Shown here: positions 15,956-24,682 of the stretch, piece after piece
Layout of the letters: every line of letters starts with the position of its first letter
Numbering within the stretch: the stretch's first letter is position 1
NCBI RefSeq assembly: GCF_019511605.1
Contig: NZ_JAEUAV010000015.1
Span: forward strand, 1 to 64,000
Length of the DNA stretch: 64,000 nt
From: Paraburkholderia phenoliruptrix
Lineage (GTDB): Bacteria > Pseudomonadota > Gammaproteobacteria > Burkholderiales > Burkholderiaceae
Direction: 5' to 3'
Program-made: the position numbers and the translations under genes
The notes under the pieces: generated by a model
Database searches by the model: none
What the model was told of the DNA's origin: nothing
The model's input: only the letters and a program-made list of their open reading frames with translations

Positions 15956-17497
15956 TCAGACACAGAACTTCCAATATCGTAGTGCATTTTTCTCCACCCG
16001 CGTGAGGCCGCTCCGTTTATCAATAGGGGTCGAAGTTCGAATGATATAGTGAAGGTCAGAGAGCACCTCTCGGTTGTCGAACGCATAGCCATGGCTTGCA
16101 TCGAATACCTTTGTGGTAACGTCTGACGCGTCTAGTGTTTCGACGCCGGCCATTACGAAAACGTTCTCTCCCCCATCACCAATTCGAGGATAGTCAGCGC
16201 GAAGCTTCTTTGAAAATAAAAGCGCCTTGTCTTTATCTGAACCATATAGCGTAAATCGCTTCGCCTTCTTCTTGATTTTCGGAAATGACTGCTGGAAGGC
16301 ATCGCAGTCAACGTCGGGCGCAGCCATCACGATTTCATGGAGCCGACTGGCATAGGATGGACTGAGTTCTTTCAAAGCGCCGAGCAGTACGCGATTGCCC
16401 ATGCTGTGCGCGATGACGTGTACAGATTTGATTTCTAGCTCAATTCGCAAGGTACGCAAAAATTCCGCAAGGCGTGGAGCACTTTGGTCGGCATTATCTA
16501 GGTCGGCAAGGTAGCGCCCGACCTTATTTTCCGACCCCCAACTAAAGCACGTAAGCAGACCATCGAAGTCGATGTCAAAGCCGATTTGCGCCGTGCGGTG
16601 TAGTGCCGCGTCAAAACCAACGTTGTATCCATGAATGAAAACGAGCGCACAACGATTGCCGACCTCGTCGAAGCGTTGCTCGGCAGATTGCTTCCACGCC
16701 GACAACTCATCTACCTGACAAACCTTGATGACGACATGCTTCGTGTCGTCCTCGCGTAGTTCGAGCTTCCAAATAGATGGCCTTTCAACTTTTCCGACTC
16801 TGTGGGACGCCGGAATGGAGACATCAGCATGACCGTACGACAAGGTCTTTGACCCACGCCCATCATCGAATTTTTCGATACGACCTTCTGCCTTTTTCTT
16901 CCCCGTCTGCACTGAAGGATATCTATCAGTTGCAAACCATACCCGCACCAATCCTCTCGTCGCGGTCGCATCGGCGACTCGCACTATAGCGCTGACATCG
17001 CCATCAATCGTATGCGCAACCACCAGCTGCCTCTCGCGGGAAGCGCTTGCACTCGGTGACTTCCATGACCGAGCAATAGCGTTTCCTTCAGCTTCAACAC
17101 TTCGCAACAGAAGCGCATGATTCATGGCCTCCTCTAGCTTCCAAAGCCGCGCGCGAATGCTATCCGATAAAAAGGCACCTGAAGGCGATTTCAAGTAAGC
17201 ACCTAAGAGCCCCGGGTCAGTACGAAGAAGTTGGCTCGCGAACTCTCTGACATCGACTAATACGCGTCGGAGATACACATCGCCTTCGACGCTCGACATT
17301 AAGGATGATGACGGCAACGGACGCTGATTAACCTCCTCATTAAATAAAGAGTCTATTTTCGCCAATTTGTGCCTGAATTCTTCTAGCTGACCAAGTTCGC
17401 TACCGAGCGAATATCGCCGCAGAATCTCCGTGAGAGATATCAAGAGCCGTTCCAGCTCAGCTAACATGCCGTCTGTCAGTTCTGCCATACGCGCCAC
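15956..17497 (-). CDS. DUF900-type alpha/beta hydrolase with a helical N-terminal domain
   Basis: A 513-aa protein. Residues 1-145 are helical. The hydrolase domain starts near 183 with VRVWFATDR, the typical opening of DUF900 proteins. Then come FIHGYNVGF at 287-295 (oxyanion region), CFSWGS at 317-322, the nucleophile elbow AHSMGN at 363-368 (Ser365), APDVD at 393-397 and ASHGYAF at 467-473 (His469), a plausible catalytic triad. The first start is GTG 17497. ATG 17488 with GGTGG upstream is a likely alternative. There is no signal peptide, so it is predicted to be cytosolic. It lies 157 bp upstream of the SMC-like operon on the same strand and could be its first gene or separate. The substrate is unknown (ester or lipid). 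Confidence 0.7.
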   Translation of the reverse strand: MARMAELTDGMLAELERLLISLTEILRRYSLGSELGQLEEFRHKLAKIDSLFNEEVNQRPLPSSSLMSSVEGDVYLRRVLVDVREFASQLLRTDPGLLGAYLKSPSGAFLSDSIRARLWKLEEAMNHALLLRSVEAEGNAIARSWKSPSASASRERQLVVAHTIDGDVSAIVRVADATATRGLVRVWFATDRYPSVQTGKKKAEGRIEKFDDGRGSKTLSYGHADVSIPASHRVGKVERPSIWKLELREDDTKHVVIKVCQVDELSAWKQSAEQRFDEVGNRCALVFIHGYNVGFDAALHRTAQIGFDIDFDGLLTCFSWGSENKVGRYLADLDNADQSAPRLAEFLRTLRIELEIKSVHVIAHSMGNRVLLGALKELSPSYASRLHEIVMAAPDVDCDAFQQSFPKIKKKAKRFTLYGSDKDKALLFSKKLRADYPRIGDGGENVFVMAGVETLDASDVTTKVFDASHGYAFDNREVLSDLHYIIRTSTPIDKRSGLTRVEKNALRYWKFCV

Positions 17498-17564
17498 CGC
17501 ATATCAAAGAGTTGTATTTTGCAGGATATCCGACTATTGCCTACGAAGCTTGAATGGCCTGCCT

Positions 17565-17977
17565 CTAATATGGCGAGCAGTGAAATTGAACGTAGGTACC
17601 AGTGTCGGCATCTATTCCCCCTGCGATAACGGCTGTTTCTCCGAAATCTTGAGCTGTGAGCCGATATGCTTGTGGCAAGTGGAAGCGAACGAGCCCAGAC
17701 CTCAAAAATGAGGCCGGTTGAGAGACTTTTTCGAAAGTTACTTGAATGTCACCTGCACCTTGTGGCTCATCAGCCGACCATGCGCGCCCACCGCAAGGCG
17801 TCCATAACGCAGCGCCTCGTACCGGCTCGCGTAGATGGAAAGATTCCAGTGTTTCATCGGCCAAGTCCCGCCTGTCGGAAATAACGGCCGCGCCGAGGAA
17901 TTCTTCAGCGAGCGAGAGCGGCACGAATCGAGGTCATTCCCCCATCCGGCATGCCATTGGATTTGAATAGTGTCCAT
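17565..17977 (-). pseudogene. Frameshifted small gene of unknown function
   Basis: Two overlapping minus-strand frames look like halves of one protein. The first opens at ATG 17975-17977 with MDTIQIQWHAGWGNDLDS. The second runs FVPLSLAEEFLGAAVISDRRD... to a natural-looking end DTGTYVQFHCSPY at 17565. The joint lies near 17925-17930, where an indel would fuse DLDS to FVPLS. Alternatively, a GTG at 17924 could start a 119-aa protein. I recognise no family. It lies upstream of the hydrolase gene on the same strand, 67 bp away. Confidence 0.4.
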
Positions 17978-18759
17978 AGATGCGCACTCCCATTCTGCGC
18001 CGCTCCGCTCCAGTCCTTCACCATTTCCAAGCGCACGGCAAATCGAGGAGTCCGCATTCCACCAAGGATTACGACCAGCAAAACAATATAATTAAAAATA
18101 CAACAATAGCGAGTTAATCATTGGATACGTATAACATATATTGAGAAATGCGAAAGGTTAACTTTTATCCCCTTGAAGTGACTCGATGCGGCCGCAATTG
18201 CGGATTCGTTCGCAAACAGCAATCGAAATACTTGAACGGGGACGATGCATTTGCTAGATTGGGAAATGGGCGTAACACCCGACTCACCCACATCGCACTT
18301 AAACTCATCTCGGACCCGCATCGAGGCATCCGTGCCTATATATGAGAGGGTACATTGAGGAGGATGCGATGTGGCACACAATCGAGCATCAGGACAGGAC
18401 TCCTCGGAGCCGGAATGGCCGCAGTCGAACTTTTCCGCGGCCGACCACCATCGTCACATGCACCTCCGGTCCCCGTGGTCGAAGTCTAGAGGAACTTCCA
18501 GGGCAGCGATACCTTCGTCCACCACATGTTGTTCTCTGCAATAGCATGCGTCGCGAACTGACTGCGGAACATCATGAGCTCCGTTCCGAGAGCGCCACTA
18601 GATGGGCTGCTCGAATCTCAGTTTCTCACCCACATCCGCTTTTCGACCATACCACCCCATCCTTCCGAGCGGCATTAGACACACCCCGTCTCGCTCGGTT
18701 TGCTCTGGCAGGCCGCGACTCACGCCTTACTGGAGAAAACAGCTCCGGTGGAGCCGGCG
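17978..18759. other. Long non-coding stretch upstream of the recombinase operon, with an AT-rich block
   Basis: About 780 bp without a supportable gene. Bases 18075-18145 are strikingly AT-rich (ATATAATTAAAAATAC and TATAACATATATTGAG segments) against the surrounding sequence. This could hold the promoter of the recombinase operon or an element end. A frame from ATG 18370 has a strong GAGGAGG site, but its composition is not protein-like. Confidence 0.4.
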
Positions 18760-20025
18760 ATGGCGCGGCTTGAGTACATTCGTTACGAGTTCTTCGATGC
18801 GTCGTTGTCCGACAACGATGAATTGGACTGGATAAAGCAGTCTAAAAAACCTATCGACCGTCTGCCGCAAATTTTCTGGAATGACGGCAGTAGTTGGCAC
18901 GAAGCAAATTTGTGGGCTTTAGACAGAGCAGCCTCCAATCAGATTGACGCAGAGACGAGCAAACGTACGATGAAGCATCTTCACCATTACGCAAATTTTC
19001 TTGAGTCTCGCGAAATCGACTGGCGGCACTTTCCCGTCCGCAAGGATGCGCAGGTGCTGAGGACATACAGAAAGCGTCTAATTGAGGAGCGCGACGACGG
19101 CATACTGGCCAGCACTACAGCTTCAAACTGCATGAGCACGGTTATCCAGTTTTACCGATTCGCCGACGCGCACAATCTCGTCGAACCCGACGCTCCAATG
19201 TGGATTAACCAACTAGCCGTCATTCCATTTCACGATGCTACTGGCTTTAAGCGGGCGATGGTACGCCTGAGTTGCGACCTCTCAATCCCAAACCGCAAGC
19301 GTGTGGGCAGTTTGCTCGAAGACGGTCTTCTACCGCTTCGCTCCGAGCATATGAGCAAACTGTTGACATACACCGCAAAGCACGAAACAAACGAGCTACA
19401 TCTGATGCTTAGCGCAGGCTTTTTCACTGGAGCACGATTAGGCACCGTCACCACTTTGACCGTGACCAGCGTTCACACGGCACGAGAAGACCCACATACG
19501 CCTGGCGTGTTCCGACTTCCTGTCGGCCCTGGAACCGGCGTCGCTACCAAATTCTCAGTCGCCGGCGAGCTCTTTGTGCCCGAAGCCCTTCTGGTCGACC
19601 TGAAAGCTTACGCGTCGTCGACAACTCGCCTGCTAAGAGAAGCCAAGGCGAAAGCGGAACATAAAAATCTGCTTTTTCTGTCTAGGCGCGCTCAGCCATA
19701 CACCGTCGGAACGGTTGACCGGCTGGTCAATGAAATGAGAAAGCGTGCGGTCAACGCTGGAATGCAGTTCATGGAGCGCTTTAAGTTCCATCAGTCTCGC
19801 GCGACATTCGGTACCTGGCTGACCCAACTCTTACTCGAGAGCTGCACCGATACCGCCGAGGCAATTGGAATCGTCAGAGACGCCATGCTTCACAAGGACG
19901 AGAGAACAACCTTCGGGTATATCAAATTCCTCGAAAACACCCGCGCCAAGAAGCAAGCCGCAGCGGATTTCAATGAAGCCTTCACCGGGCTCCGAGACAG
20001 AAACTGGAACGACGCTGATGCGTGA
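18760..20025 (+). CDS. ginA: Tyrosine recombinase, first gene of a gin-type operon
   Basis: A 421-aa protein from ATG 18760, chosen because GGAG lies seven bases upstream and the codons before it overlap non-coding DNA. The C-terminal catalytic domain has Arg226 in TGARLGTV, FHQSRATFG with His344 and Arg347, LHKDERTTFGYIKF with His378, and the nucleophile Tyr387. The N-terminal half (30-170) is the helical core-binding domain. It is the first of three recombinase genes followed by a small coiled-coil gene, all overlapping. This is the organisation of ginABCD in GInt islands, where all four products are needed for integration and excision. The symbol rests on this operon layout. Confidence 0.75.
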   Translation: MARLEYIRYEFFDASLSDNDELDWIKQSKKPIDRLPQIFWNDGSSWHEANLWALDRAASNQIDAETSKRTMKHLHHYANFLESREIDWRHFPVRKDAQVLRTYRKRLIEERDDGILASTTASNCMSTVIQFYRFADAHNLVEPDAPMWINQLAVIPFHDATGFKRAMVRLSCDLSIPNRKRVGSLLEDGLLPLRSEHMSKLLTYTAKHETNELHLMLSAGFFTGARLGTVTTLTVTSVHTAREDPHTPGVFRLPVGPGTGVATKFSVAGELFVPEALLVDLKAYASSTTRLLREAKAKAEHKNLLFLSRRAQPYTVGTVDRLVNEMRKRAVNAGMQFMERFKFHQSRATFGTWLTQLLLESCTDTAEAIGIVRDAMLHKDERTTFGYIKFLENTRAKKQAAADFNEAFTGLRDRNWNDADA

Positions 20026-21706
20026 CGAACTTCGACTACCGGACCTGACCTTTCCAGATGTCAATTTCGGGGCAAAAGAAACGCCGTGGGACCTCACCAT
20101 CCTGCTTTATAAGGGCGGCGCTGCAGCCAAATCACACCGCGTGCAGCAGCTGATAGGTGGTGGAGCACTAGGTGACCCACAGGTCGACCGTCTGGAACTG
20201 GTAGTGAAACTTCATGCGGAGCTGAAGACGGGGCTGGCCACCGGCGGGTCAAGAGAAACCGCATCTGTACAGGTATGCTTCTTGAGGTACTTCTTCGGAT
20301 TTGCGGACAGCGCTGGTCATCCGTTAAACGTTGAAGCCGTCGCGGAGACTTACTGCGCCTGGGCCGATTGGTTGTTTCAACGTGCGCGTATGAATAACGG
20401 AAAGGGAGCAAATCCCTGCTATCCCGAACATCGGAATCTCTCCTCGCGTTCAGCCTATAGCTATGCTGCGACGGTGGGAACGCTCTTGGACCGTGCCCTC
20501 GAGCGACACACCCGTATTATTGAGATGACCCGCCTCGAATACAGAGAACAGCGGAAAACTGCCGCCGGCGTTCGCGCAGAGAAGCAGAACTTGAGCGATA
20601 CATTTGTGTTCGGTCACTTACTGCAGGATATCTGTGATGAATTAACCATCGGGACGGTTCTTGATGCTCCTCTGCCCCTTCATATCAAGCTCAGGGGCGG
20701 AAAAACGATAACCCGCAAGTGTCACAAAAATTTGCAACCGACTACCGAGAAGGTCGAGAGCCTGGGAAAACGGCATCCGCTCGCCAATCTAAGAATAGAG
20801 GCTGAACTGCTCATGTTCATCGCTCAAACGGGAATGAACCCCGCCCAAGCAGCTCACCTGGAGTTTCGGCACTTCTTTTATGTAAGCCACATCGATGGTT
20901 ATCAAGTTAAAGAATACAAAGACCGTCGTGGTGGCACCGTGCTATTTGAGATATTCAAGGACTACAAACGCCACTTTGAACGATATCTTGAATGGCGCAG
21001 AGCACTATTTCCATCTTCAAATCGACTCTTTCCATTCATTGGAATCCACGGAAGTAGGCCTGAGCGGAGATTCACAGGCTCCCGAATTCGAGCGGCATGC
21101 CACGAACTAGGTGTTCCCTTTTTCTCGCCACGCTCACTGCGGAGCACAAGGGTGAACTGGCTGTTGCGCACGACAGCCGACCCTGACCTGACCGCTGAAA
21201 TGGCACAGCACACGAAGCAGACATTGCTCCGGGTGTACGCGCGACCAAGCCTTCAACGTGCCATGGTCGAGGTTACCCGATTCTGGTCAAAGTTCGACCC
21301 ACATTCGGCAAAAATGCAAGCTGTAGGGCCAGGGATGTGCACAGGCACCCCTCAACAGGTTGTGAAGGTTCCCAAGGAGGCCCCGAAGCCCAATTGCGTG
21401 CGAGCGTCTGGATGCTTGTGGTGTGAGAACCACCGCGACGTGGATTCGCTGGATTATGTGTGGGCACTGGCGAGCTTCGGTTACCTCAAAACGAATGAAA
21501 TGAGCAAGGCGCATCAACCTAAGGGAAGCGAAAACGTGCCACCGGCGCAGTTTGTCGTTACCCGAATCCATGAAAAACTGAGGTGGTTCGAGCAGTCCAG
21601 CGAGGTCCGGCGCGAGTGGGTGACCGAAGTGCAGATGCGTATCACCGAAGGTGACTTCCACCCGACATTTCGAGACGAAATTGCAGAACTGGAGGGTACG
21701 CGGTGA
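20018..21706 (+). CDS. ginB: Tyrosine recombinase-like protein, second gene of the gin-type operon, degenerate active site
   Basis: A 562-aa protein starting at ATG 20018, within the last eight bases of the first recombinase gene (ATGCGTGA), so translation is coupled. The catalytic domain is recognisable but altered. The first catalytic Arg position reads TGMNPAQAAHL (Asn in place of Arg). The H-x-x-R box reads SLRSTRVNW (Ser in place of His). AQHTKQTLLRVYARP retains a His and the Tyr. A Cys cluster, CVRASGCLWCENH, lies near the C-terminus. It probably works as a structural or regulatory subunit with its neighbours. Proteins at this position in GInt operons are required for mobility. Confidence 0.7.
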   Translation: MRDELRLPDLTFPDVNFGAKETPWDLTILLYKGGAAAKSHRVQQLIGGGALGDPQVDRLELVVKLHAELKTGLATGGSRETASVQVCFLRYFFGFADSAGHPLNVEAVAETYCAWADWLFQRARMNNGKGANPCYPEHRNLSSRSAYSYAATVGTLLDRALERHTRIIEMTRLEYREQRKTAAGVRAEKQNLSDTFVFGHLLQDICDELTIGTVLDAPLPLHIKLRGGKTITRKCHKNLQPTTEKVESLGKRHPLANLRIEAELLMFIAQTGMNPAQAAHLEFRHFFYVSHIDGYQVKEYKDRRGGTVLFEIFKDYKRHFERYLEWRRALFPSSNRLFPFIGIHGSRPERRFTGSRIRAACHELGVPFFSPRSLRSTRVNWLLRTTADPDLTAEMAQHTKQTLLRVYARPSLQRAMVEVTRFWSKFDPHSAKMQAVGPGMCTGTPQQVVKVPKEAPKPNCVRASGCLWCENHRDVDSLDYVWALASFGYLKTNEMSKAHQPKGSENVPPAQFVVTRIHEKLRWFEQSSEVRREWVTEVQMRITEGDFHPTFRDEIAELEGTR

Positions 21707-23763
21707 GCTTCGTAGCTTGCGAATTCGAGTTCAAGTTAACTATCGCCCCGATTACACGTAATAGCGAGTGCTATCGGCCTCCCAGCTGGCCGCCCCCAGC
21801 GGACTGGATTGTGGCAGAAGATGCTCAAGGATTTCCGGTTTCGCGATGGGGCGACAGCTCTTGGGAATTCTCTGCGTGGGCCGGTAAAACTCTCAGACTT
21901 AACTTCGCCGGAGGACAGCACAATCGTAGCGCCCCCCCGCTCAGCCCAGAGAACCAGTACATAATGAGACTCTTAGCAACTTGGATAGTATGGGGGCCGA
22001 AAGGTGCTAGAAGCTGGTCTTCGGTTAAAAAACTATTCGACCTCTTACGTCGAATGGTGGTCCTTTGTGACCGCGAAGGTATTCTAGCGAGCAACTTCGC
22101 CCGATTTCCAAAGCTCCTCGAGAAGGTACCTGGGCTGTACCCTTGTGTATTCGACGGTCAACGCCTAGTGATTACTTTGGACCGCCTACTCCGTGTAAGA
22201 GAGAAAATTGGATTCACTCTGCTGGACGAGACAGGCATTGGCCGCTTGTCCGAGCACTTTCAAGGCGGCAAGGAAGACATAGAGCAAACAGCCTACATTC
22301 CGCCGCGTATCTGGACCTATCAAGTTCGGCGACTTAGGGAGTGTCTCGATGACTTCCTCCAACATAAACAGCGGGTCGAGGACTGCTTCAATTTCTGTGT
22401 GGATGCCTATGCCCACAACTTTGGGTCAATATTGTGCGCACTTGGCCATGAGGGGAGACGCGATAGCCACCGCCCATTTACAGTGCAGAAGAACGAGGCC
22501 GGAGCGCGAAACGGGCAAATATTCCATGGCCGCTTCGAGCTCACTGCGCAGCGTTTTGGAATCGACGCGCTTCTTGAAAGATGGGTTCAGCCGCCGAATA
22601 GGAAGAGCATCAACATCAAGTCCTTCTCGGCATACTTGACATTGGTTCAGTCGGTTGGACTCTCGTACATCGCCAACTTTACGCTCCAGCGAAAAGAAGA
22701 AGTCGGTGCGCTGAGGGCGGATTGTCTTATGTGGGACGAGGACCCAGTCCTGGGCCGCATTCTTGTCATTTGTGGTGAAACCACCAAAACTGACCCGGAC
22801 AGTGACGCACGATGGCCGACGAGTCCCAGCGTCGAGGTAGCAGTAGACGCGATGACAGTGGTAGCCAAGCTGCGGGTCCGGTGTGCAGCCTCTAACCCAG
22901 AGGTCAATTGCAGTGACGACGACCTCATGAACCCCTACCTTTTCCACACGGCGTTCGAACCATGGTCCTCCCTCCCGAATGGATGGCGACCTTATTCAAC
23001 ACGTCCAAGGGCCTATAACTACCAGTTCGTGATGCAGAGGTACCCGCGTCTCTTTGACCCCGAACAGATGAAGATTACCCAGGATGACCTGGTAACTGCT
23101 CGTATGTTCACTCCGAACTTAGACAAGGGTGGAAAATTCAAGGTTGGCGAGATTTGGCCGTTGGCTTATCACCAGCTTCGGCGGACGGGCGGAATCAATA
23201 TGTTCGCCAGTGGCGTACTGAGCGACAGCTCTATCCAAGTCATCATGAAGCACCTTACGATTCTCCAAACCCGATATTACGGTCAGAACTACAGCCGGGT
23301 GCGCTTTAGTGAAGACTTCGAAAGTCAAGTTGTAGCGGCCCGATACGAAGTGATGGCGAGACAGATTGAAACCCTTGTGAGTGAGCGCTATCTCTCCCCG
23401 TTGGGCGAAGAACGAAAGCACGAAATTGTAGTTCGCTTGATTGGAAACAGAGATTTCAAGGCGCTTGTCAAAGCTGGTCGAAATGGCGAAGTGTCGTTTC
23501 GGGAGACACGGCTGGGCGGCTGCACTAAGGACGGCCACTGCGATTATGGCGGCATCGAGTCAGTAGTGAGGTGTACAGGAGGTGACGGCGACAAACCATG
23601 CCGTGACGCGGTGTATGACAGAACAAAACAGCTCTCCGTCGAGCGGCAGCTTGCAAGCATCGAACAACGAATTCCGAAAACTCAGCGAGGCAGCCCCCGC
23701 GAGCAGGCGCTGCAAGCCGAGGCGAACGGTCTGAGGAGCTACCTTAATGTCATCCGTAACTGA
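21703..23763 (+). CDS. ginC: Large tyrosine recombinase, third gene of the gin-type operon
   Basis: A 686-aa protein starting at GTG 21703, which overlaps the previous stop by four bases (GTGA), with GGAGG nine bases upstream. The catalytic region has LQRKEEVGALRA (Arg box I), AYHQLRRTGGINMF (H-x-x-R box), and KHLTILQTRYYGQNYSR with the His and candidate nucleophile Tyr. A C-terminal Cys/His segment (GGCTKDGHCDYGG, VRCTGG, KPCRD) may bind zinc. The long N-terminal domain (1-300) is of unknown fold. It would be the catalytic partner of the first recombinase in moving the island. Confidence 0.7.
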   Translation: MSFVACEFEFKLTIAPITRNSECYRPPSWPPPADWIVAEDAQGFPVSRWGDSSWEFSAWAGKTLRLNFAGGQHNRSAPPLSPENQYIMRLLATWIVWGPKGARSWSSVKKLFDLLRRMVVLCDREGILASNFARFPKLLEKVPGLYPCVFDGQRLVITLDRLLRVREKIGFTLLDETGIGRLSEHFQGGKEDIEQTAYIPPRIWTYQVRRLRECLDDFLQHKQRVEDCFNFCVDAYAHNFGSILCALGHEGRRDSHRPFTVQKNEAGARNGQIFHGRFELTAQRFGIDALLERWVQPPNRKSINIKSFSAYLTLVQSVGLSYIANFTLQRKEEVGALRADCLMWDEDPVLGRILVICGETTKTDPDSDARWPTSPSVEVAVDAMTVVAKLRVRCAASNPEVNCSDDDLMNPYLFHTAFEPWSSLPNGWRPYSTRPRAYNYQFVMQRYPRLFDPEQMKITQDDLVTARMFTPNLDKGGKFKVGEIWPLAYHQLRRTGGINMFASGVLSDSSIQVIMKHLTILQTRYYGQNYSRVRFSEDFESQVVAARYEVMARQIETLVSERYLSPLGEERKHEIVVRLIGNRDFKALVKAGRNGEVSFRETRLGGCTKDGHCDYGGIESVVRCTGGDGDKPCRDAVYDRTKQLSVERQLASIEQRIPKTQRGSPREQALQAEANGLRSYLNVIRN

Positions 23764-24169
23764 GTCGGCTGAGCAACGATTCCGATTAGCCTTCGAACGT
23801 CTGAAGGCCGGCAACCCGCAAGTTCTGCCACGCGGGACTCCAGTGAGTCAGAACAACGTCGCGAGAGAGGCTGGTACCGACCCCACCGCGCTACGAAGGA
23901 CGCGATATCCGGCGTTGATTCGTGAGATACAGGCGTGGGTGGAAATCAATGGCCTAGAGAGGGCGATAAAGAAGCAGCGCCAGGAAAAGCGAAGGAGTGC
24001 CAAAAGCGACCTGTCAACAAGGGTTAAGGAGCTCGAGAATCAGCGCGACAAAGCACAGTCGCAGCTCAATAGCGCAGGGCGCATGGTGCTGGAGCTTCGG
24101 CAGGAAAATGCTCGACTTCGGTCCCGGCTTGATGATTTAATTCCCCCTCCAGCGCCGTGGCGGAAGTAA
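23747..24169 (+). CDS. ginD: Small coiled-coil DNA-binding-type protein, fourth gene of the gin-type operon
   Basis: A 140-aa protein starting at ATG 23747, inside the end of the third recombinase gene, with GAGGAG upstream. Residues 30-62 (PVSQNNVAREAGTDPTALRR and on) look like a helix-turn-helix of the kind seen in TnpC-like accessory proteins. Residues 78-130 are a charged coiled coil with regular heptads. It completes the four-gene set of a GInt island. Its role is probably to bring the recombinases to the attachment site. It is the last gene of the accessory region before the core chromosome. Confidence 0.7.
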   Translation: MSSVTESAEQRFRLAFERLKAGNPQVLPRGTPVSQNNVAREAGTDPTALRRTRYPALIREIQAWVEINGLERAIKKQRQEKRRSAKSDLSTRVKELENQRDKAQSQLNSAGRMVLELRQENARLRSRLDDLIPPPAPWRK

Positions 24170-24379
24170 CTATCGACTATGGACAGCCGAGGCCTAAAAC
24201 CCGTGCAAAAGCACATGAAGGCATGGACACCCGGTCGACCGCACATTTTCCTAGGCAGAACAAGCACTTACGGCGTTGTCCATCCCTCGTGTACTCCGGG
24301 GTGGCTTCTCAACGTGTAGGCCACCGCTGGAGCCGCGCGCTCTCTGACACCGCCTGTCGGCTCGCGCCGCATGGTCTCG

Positions 24380-24404
24380 AAGCCCGCCTCGTGCGGGCTT
24401 TTTT
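24380..24404 (+). terminator. Rho-independent terminator at the island/core boundary
   Basis: AAGCCCGC at 24380-24387 pairs with GCGGGCTT at 24393-24400 across a 5-nt loop, followed by a run of six T. It has core-genome style and probably belonged to the core gene originally to the left. The island junction should lie between 24170 and here. Confidence 0.75.
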
Positions 24405-24507
24405 GCGGGCGCACGCAGCCGCAGGCGACGCCTCGCCAAACGCCTTGTATCACCCACCTGTCCGTCCGGGCCCGCTCATTCGCTTGCCGAAGCCGAACAA
24501 GCCGACT

Positions 24508-24525
24508 ATTTCAGTTTCGTGACAG
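24508..24525 (-). promoter_or_regulatory. Candidate Pho box upstream of ugpB
   Basis: Read on the minus strand, CTGTCAC-GAAA-CTGAAAT is an 18-bp 7-4-7 direct repeat matching 11 of 14 positions of the PhoB half-site CTGTCAT. A second isolated CTGTCAT lies at 24617-24623. PhoB control of ugp operons is known in enterobacteria; here it is an inference. Confidence 0.35.
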
Positions 24526-24682
24526 CCGATGTTAAATTGCGGCATTCGGCGCATCTCGAAACCGTATAACGCCTGCGAAGCGCAGAATGCGCGCCGCGCT
24601 GCCGGCCGACGCCGGACTGTCATCGAACACAAATAGAATCGCGCGATTCGCATTCGCGCACCTTCCGTCAGGAGACAAATCG

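Noticed and set aside
18148..18345. 65-codon frame in the AT-rich region upstream of the recombinases
   Set aside because: No clear ribosome site, no recognisable motif, and it lies in a region without other coding signs.
18342..18773. Open frame of 143 codons, with a strong GAGGAGG site before ATG 18370
   Set aside because: The product is rich in Arg, Thr, His and Pro with no regular structure, and it overlaps the better-supported start of the first recombinase. Probably chance, though a short leader peptide cannot be excluded.
24170..24380. Searched for a direct repeat or tRNA remnant as attachment site of the island
   Set aside because: No convincing match to sequence near 17978-18400 or the left edge was found by eye; the true left junction may lie outside the window.
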